Of a DNA stretch of 64,000 nt, positions 61,901 to 64,000 are shown piece by piece. The translations under genes were made by a program, and so were the position numbers. Origin of the DNA: Rotaria socialis (lineage: Eukaryota; Rotifera; Eurotatoria; Philodinida; Philodinidae); assembly GCA_905331475.1 (NCBI GenBank), contig CAJNYU010002250.1:124001-188000 (forward strand), given 5' to 3'. Position 1 is the stretch's first letter; every line of letters starts with the position of its first letter. The notes below the pieces were generated by a model. That model did no database searches, was not told the origin of the DNA, and saw only the letters and a program-made list of their open reading frames with translations.

Positions 61901-64000
61901 TAATAATTTGCATGCCTTAATTAAAATAAAATAAATTTCAATTCATATTTATCAAGAAAAAGAAAAAAAACCTATGAACCAATCATACCTGAGTAACAAT
62001 CATACATTCAAGTATAGGCATTTTTGATTTAAGATTAATAGAAAAATATCGATAAATAAATGGAAATGATGATTCAAATAAACGCATTAAAACGTCACTA
62101 TCACTTGGTGGCCGTTCACGTTTAACCCAACCCTATAATAAATTTTAAAGAACAAAATTCTTTCCTAAGCTTTCAATTGATATTTGTAAACAGACTTGAA
62201 TTAATGGTCGCCAATCTAAACCAGAACTACTCATATAAACCATACCATTTCTACTAACAGTAGCTGGTGATGCATTATCAATATTGTGTACTTCGAAAAT
62301 AATTTTACAATTCGGTGCCATCGGAATTCGATCACCATTAGCTAATGTTAATGTTTTATTATCATCTAATACTGAATTTAAATTTTCAATCCAAATAGCA
62401 TCAACAGGACCATCTAAAATAAGCCAAACAAATTCACCTTTTTTCGTACGTAATGTACGTCTCCATAATGTTGAAAATATTCCATCAGTCCAATCATTTG
62501 TAGCTGCATCTAATCGACCGAACATTTGTGGTGCTGTTATAGATTTCGGATTCATACGCAATTCGCGATGTGGTTCACCACATATAGTCATTGCTTTCAT
62601 CAATGTATGAATACAACATGTTTTACCTACACCTGATGGTCCTAATGCCATCATACCATGACGAACACGTTGCGTTTCGAATAACTAAAATAATTATTTT
62701 TTAAAAGAAAACCAAACAAATCGAATCAATTACTTGAATAATTTTTAATATCCATGGTGCATGACATATAAGTCCAGCAGCTTGAGTTTCTTTATCAATG
62801 GCTGCTTCTAATTCAACATATGTTTCTTTCTCTAGTTTTATGTTTGGGAAAAGATCATTAATTAGAGATATGAATAACGGTTCATCTTCATCAACCTACG
62901 TAGAACAAAATAAACATCAATCGATTTTCATATTAACAAAAGATATAGCTCCTCAAAGACAACATACTAGTTTTGATAAATTCATATCACGAAGTACTCG
63001 CATGACAATAGTTTTTTCTAAATCATCTTTATTGGCACGTTTAACAGCACCAAGTGTACGTAATACGGATAGAATATTTCGTAGACCAAAATCATAATGA
63101 ACCTATGATTTAGTTCATTTGAGATACTTGTTGTTGAAAGAGAAAAGAAATTCTTACTTGTTTACTAAGTTGTTCTTCGCAAAGTTTATAAAGTGTATAG
63201 AATTTCTTTGCTAAAGGTACATTTTCTCGGAAACCACATGCAGCCATTTTAACACGTATAATTGGTAAACGATCAGGTACCATCATAGCAACAGAACGAA
63301 AATTAATTTTTAAATTTTCAGGTAATTCTTGTCGACCAGCATAACCTGGATTCATTGTTAAAAATATACCGAATTCTAAATTCATTTCAACCATATCACC
63401 ATCTGTAAATACGAATTGACGTTTCTTCTCTTTTTTACAAGCAAGAACAATAGCTATTTGTTGTGCAGCAACAGAAAGTACAGGTAAATCAATACGATTA
63501 AATTCATCGAAACAACCGTATGAACCTGATTGAGCTAAACCTTTAAATATACGACCTAAGCCACGAAAATCCATCTGATCAGAGCAATTAAATACCTATT
63601 GACACATCAAAATGATTTGACTCTATTACAAGTTGGGGTCATGATATCTACTTACAACAACATATTTGCCAAGACATCGTCCCATGTCTTTAACTGTTTC
63701 AGTTTTTCCTTAAATATAAAATCAAAGAAAAAAATTATTCATTTTTAACAATGAAATAAATTGTAATTAAATAATTTTACCTGTTCCAGCAGGTCCAGCC
63801 GGTGCTCCACCCATACTCATATGTAATGCTTGAGCTAATGTAATATAACATCGATCAGTTAATGGTGTAATAACTAAACGTTCATTACATCCAAGAAACT
63901 CATTCATATAAGTAAAATCAACATCTGTAATTGATATTTGTACTTTGTCTAATTCTTCAATAAAATAAAATCTTGTTTGTTTAAGCCAATCGAAATCGGT
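52956..64000 (-). CDS. Axonemal outer-arm dynein heavy chain (DNAH5/8 type), C-terminal part
   Basis: The motor of the ciliary outer dynein arm. The window enters just before AAA1 and runs to the stop at 52956-52958 through about two dozen exons, mostly with 50-120-nt introns. Nucleotide sites: AAA1 GPAGTGKTE (split by an intron, about 63694-63800) with CFDEFNR; AAA2 GPSGVGKT (about 62615-62642); AAA3 GEQGTAKT (about 61443-61470) with VFIDDVNMP; AAA4 GVGGSGKQS (about 59838-59868). The stalk coiled coils and microtubule-binding region lie at about 57770-59100 ([17 protein letters not shown]). Then come AAA5 and AAA6 ([49 protein letters not shown]) and the C-terminal domain ending [12 protein letters not shown]. 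The run [18 protein letters not shown] and the C-terminus match DNAH5/DNAH8 best. Two homologous exons stand side by side between AAA3 and AAA4. Confidence 0.94.
60198..60320 (-). other. Dynein duplicated exon, version B (123 nt)
   Basis: Codes [20 protein letters not shown], then a variable part, then YFVDFLR; 41 residues, 19 of them identical to version A. Same phases and same length as A, with 115 nt between them. Acceptor CTTCACAG, donor GTATCA. Either version joins in frame to the next exon (DAPEPTGEE). Confidence 0.88.
60436..60558 (-). other. Dynein duplicated exon, version A (123 nt)
   Basis: Codes [20 protein letters not shown], then a variable part, then YFVDFLR; 41 residues. It starts by completing an Arg codon (CG|A) and ends with AG, so it enters and leaves in the same phase as version B. 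Acceptor TTCAATCAG, donor GTCTTT. Confidence 0.88.

Overview
The window is AT-rich animal DNA. It has compact GT-AG introns, often 40-120 nt, and genes on both strands. The proteins are metazoan: BBS2, an SBK-type kinase, a TASK-like K2P channel, two PIAS SUMO ligases, a tandem-domain small heat-shock-like protein and a DNAH5/8-type outer-arm dynein heavy chain. Short introns, ciliary genes, many small DNA transposons and acceptor-like AGs just before start codons would suit a rotifer, perhaps a bdelloid. That placement is inference; no search was run.

Layout. 1-2454 is the 3' part of BBS2 (+). 2455-10196 has no intact gene: a foldback element, a GC-rich block and two decayed coding fragments. 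10197-16373 (+) is a 14-exon gene for a disordered protein of about 1,728 residues with tandem Arg/Ser repeats. 18897-21130 is a cluster of five identical tRNA-Lys(UUU) genes (-), with a 162-bp tandem duplication and a one-base N. 23429-24982 (+) is an SBK1-like kinase. 26858-31806 (-) is a TASK-like two-pore K+ channel whose second selectivity filter is completed by an 11-nt microexon. One of its introns is filled by a 2-kb inserted block, and a small element sits in its stop codon. 34676-35055 is a recent hairpin element with an 11-bp target duplication. 35578-37078 (-) is an unrecognised four-pass membrane protein. 39657-40773 (+) is a small mucin-like membrane protein.

40907-46237 (-) holds two PIAS paralogues head to tail, 116 bp apart, an arrangement that looks operon-like. 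46464-47902 is a hAT-like element with a Tc1/mariner-like element nested inside. 49274-49978 (-) is a two-domain alpha-crystallin-like protein with a Cys-run/CaaX-like tail. 51838-52691 (+) is a secreted, probably GPI-anchored, Cys- and Thr-rich protein. 52956-64000 (-) is the C-terminal part of an axonemal dynein heavy chain, with two homologous 123-nt exons side by side between AAA3 and AAA4.

BBS2 and the dynein chain both serve cilia, but nothing shows that they are co-regulated. The strongest new-looking signals are the K2P microexon with its unusual first pore filter, the duplicated dynein exon, and the linked PIAS pair. Exon models for the complete spliced genes were built by hand; each gives a coding length divisible by three.
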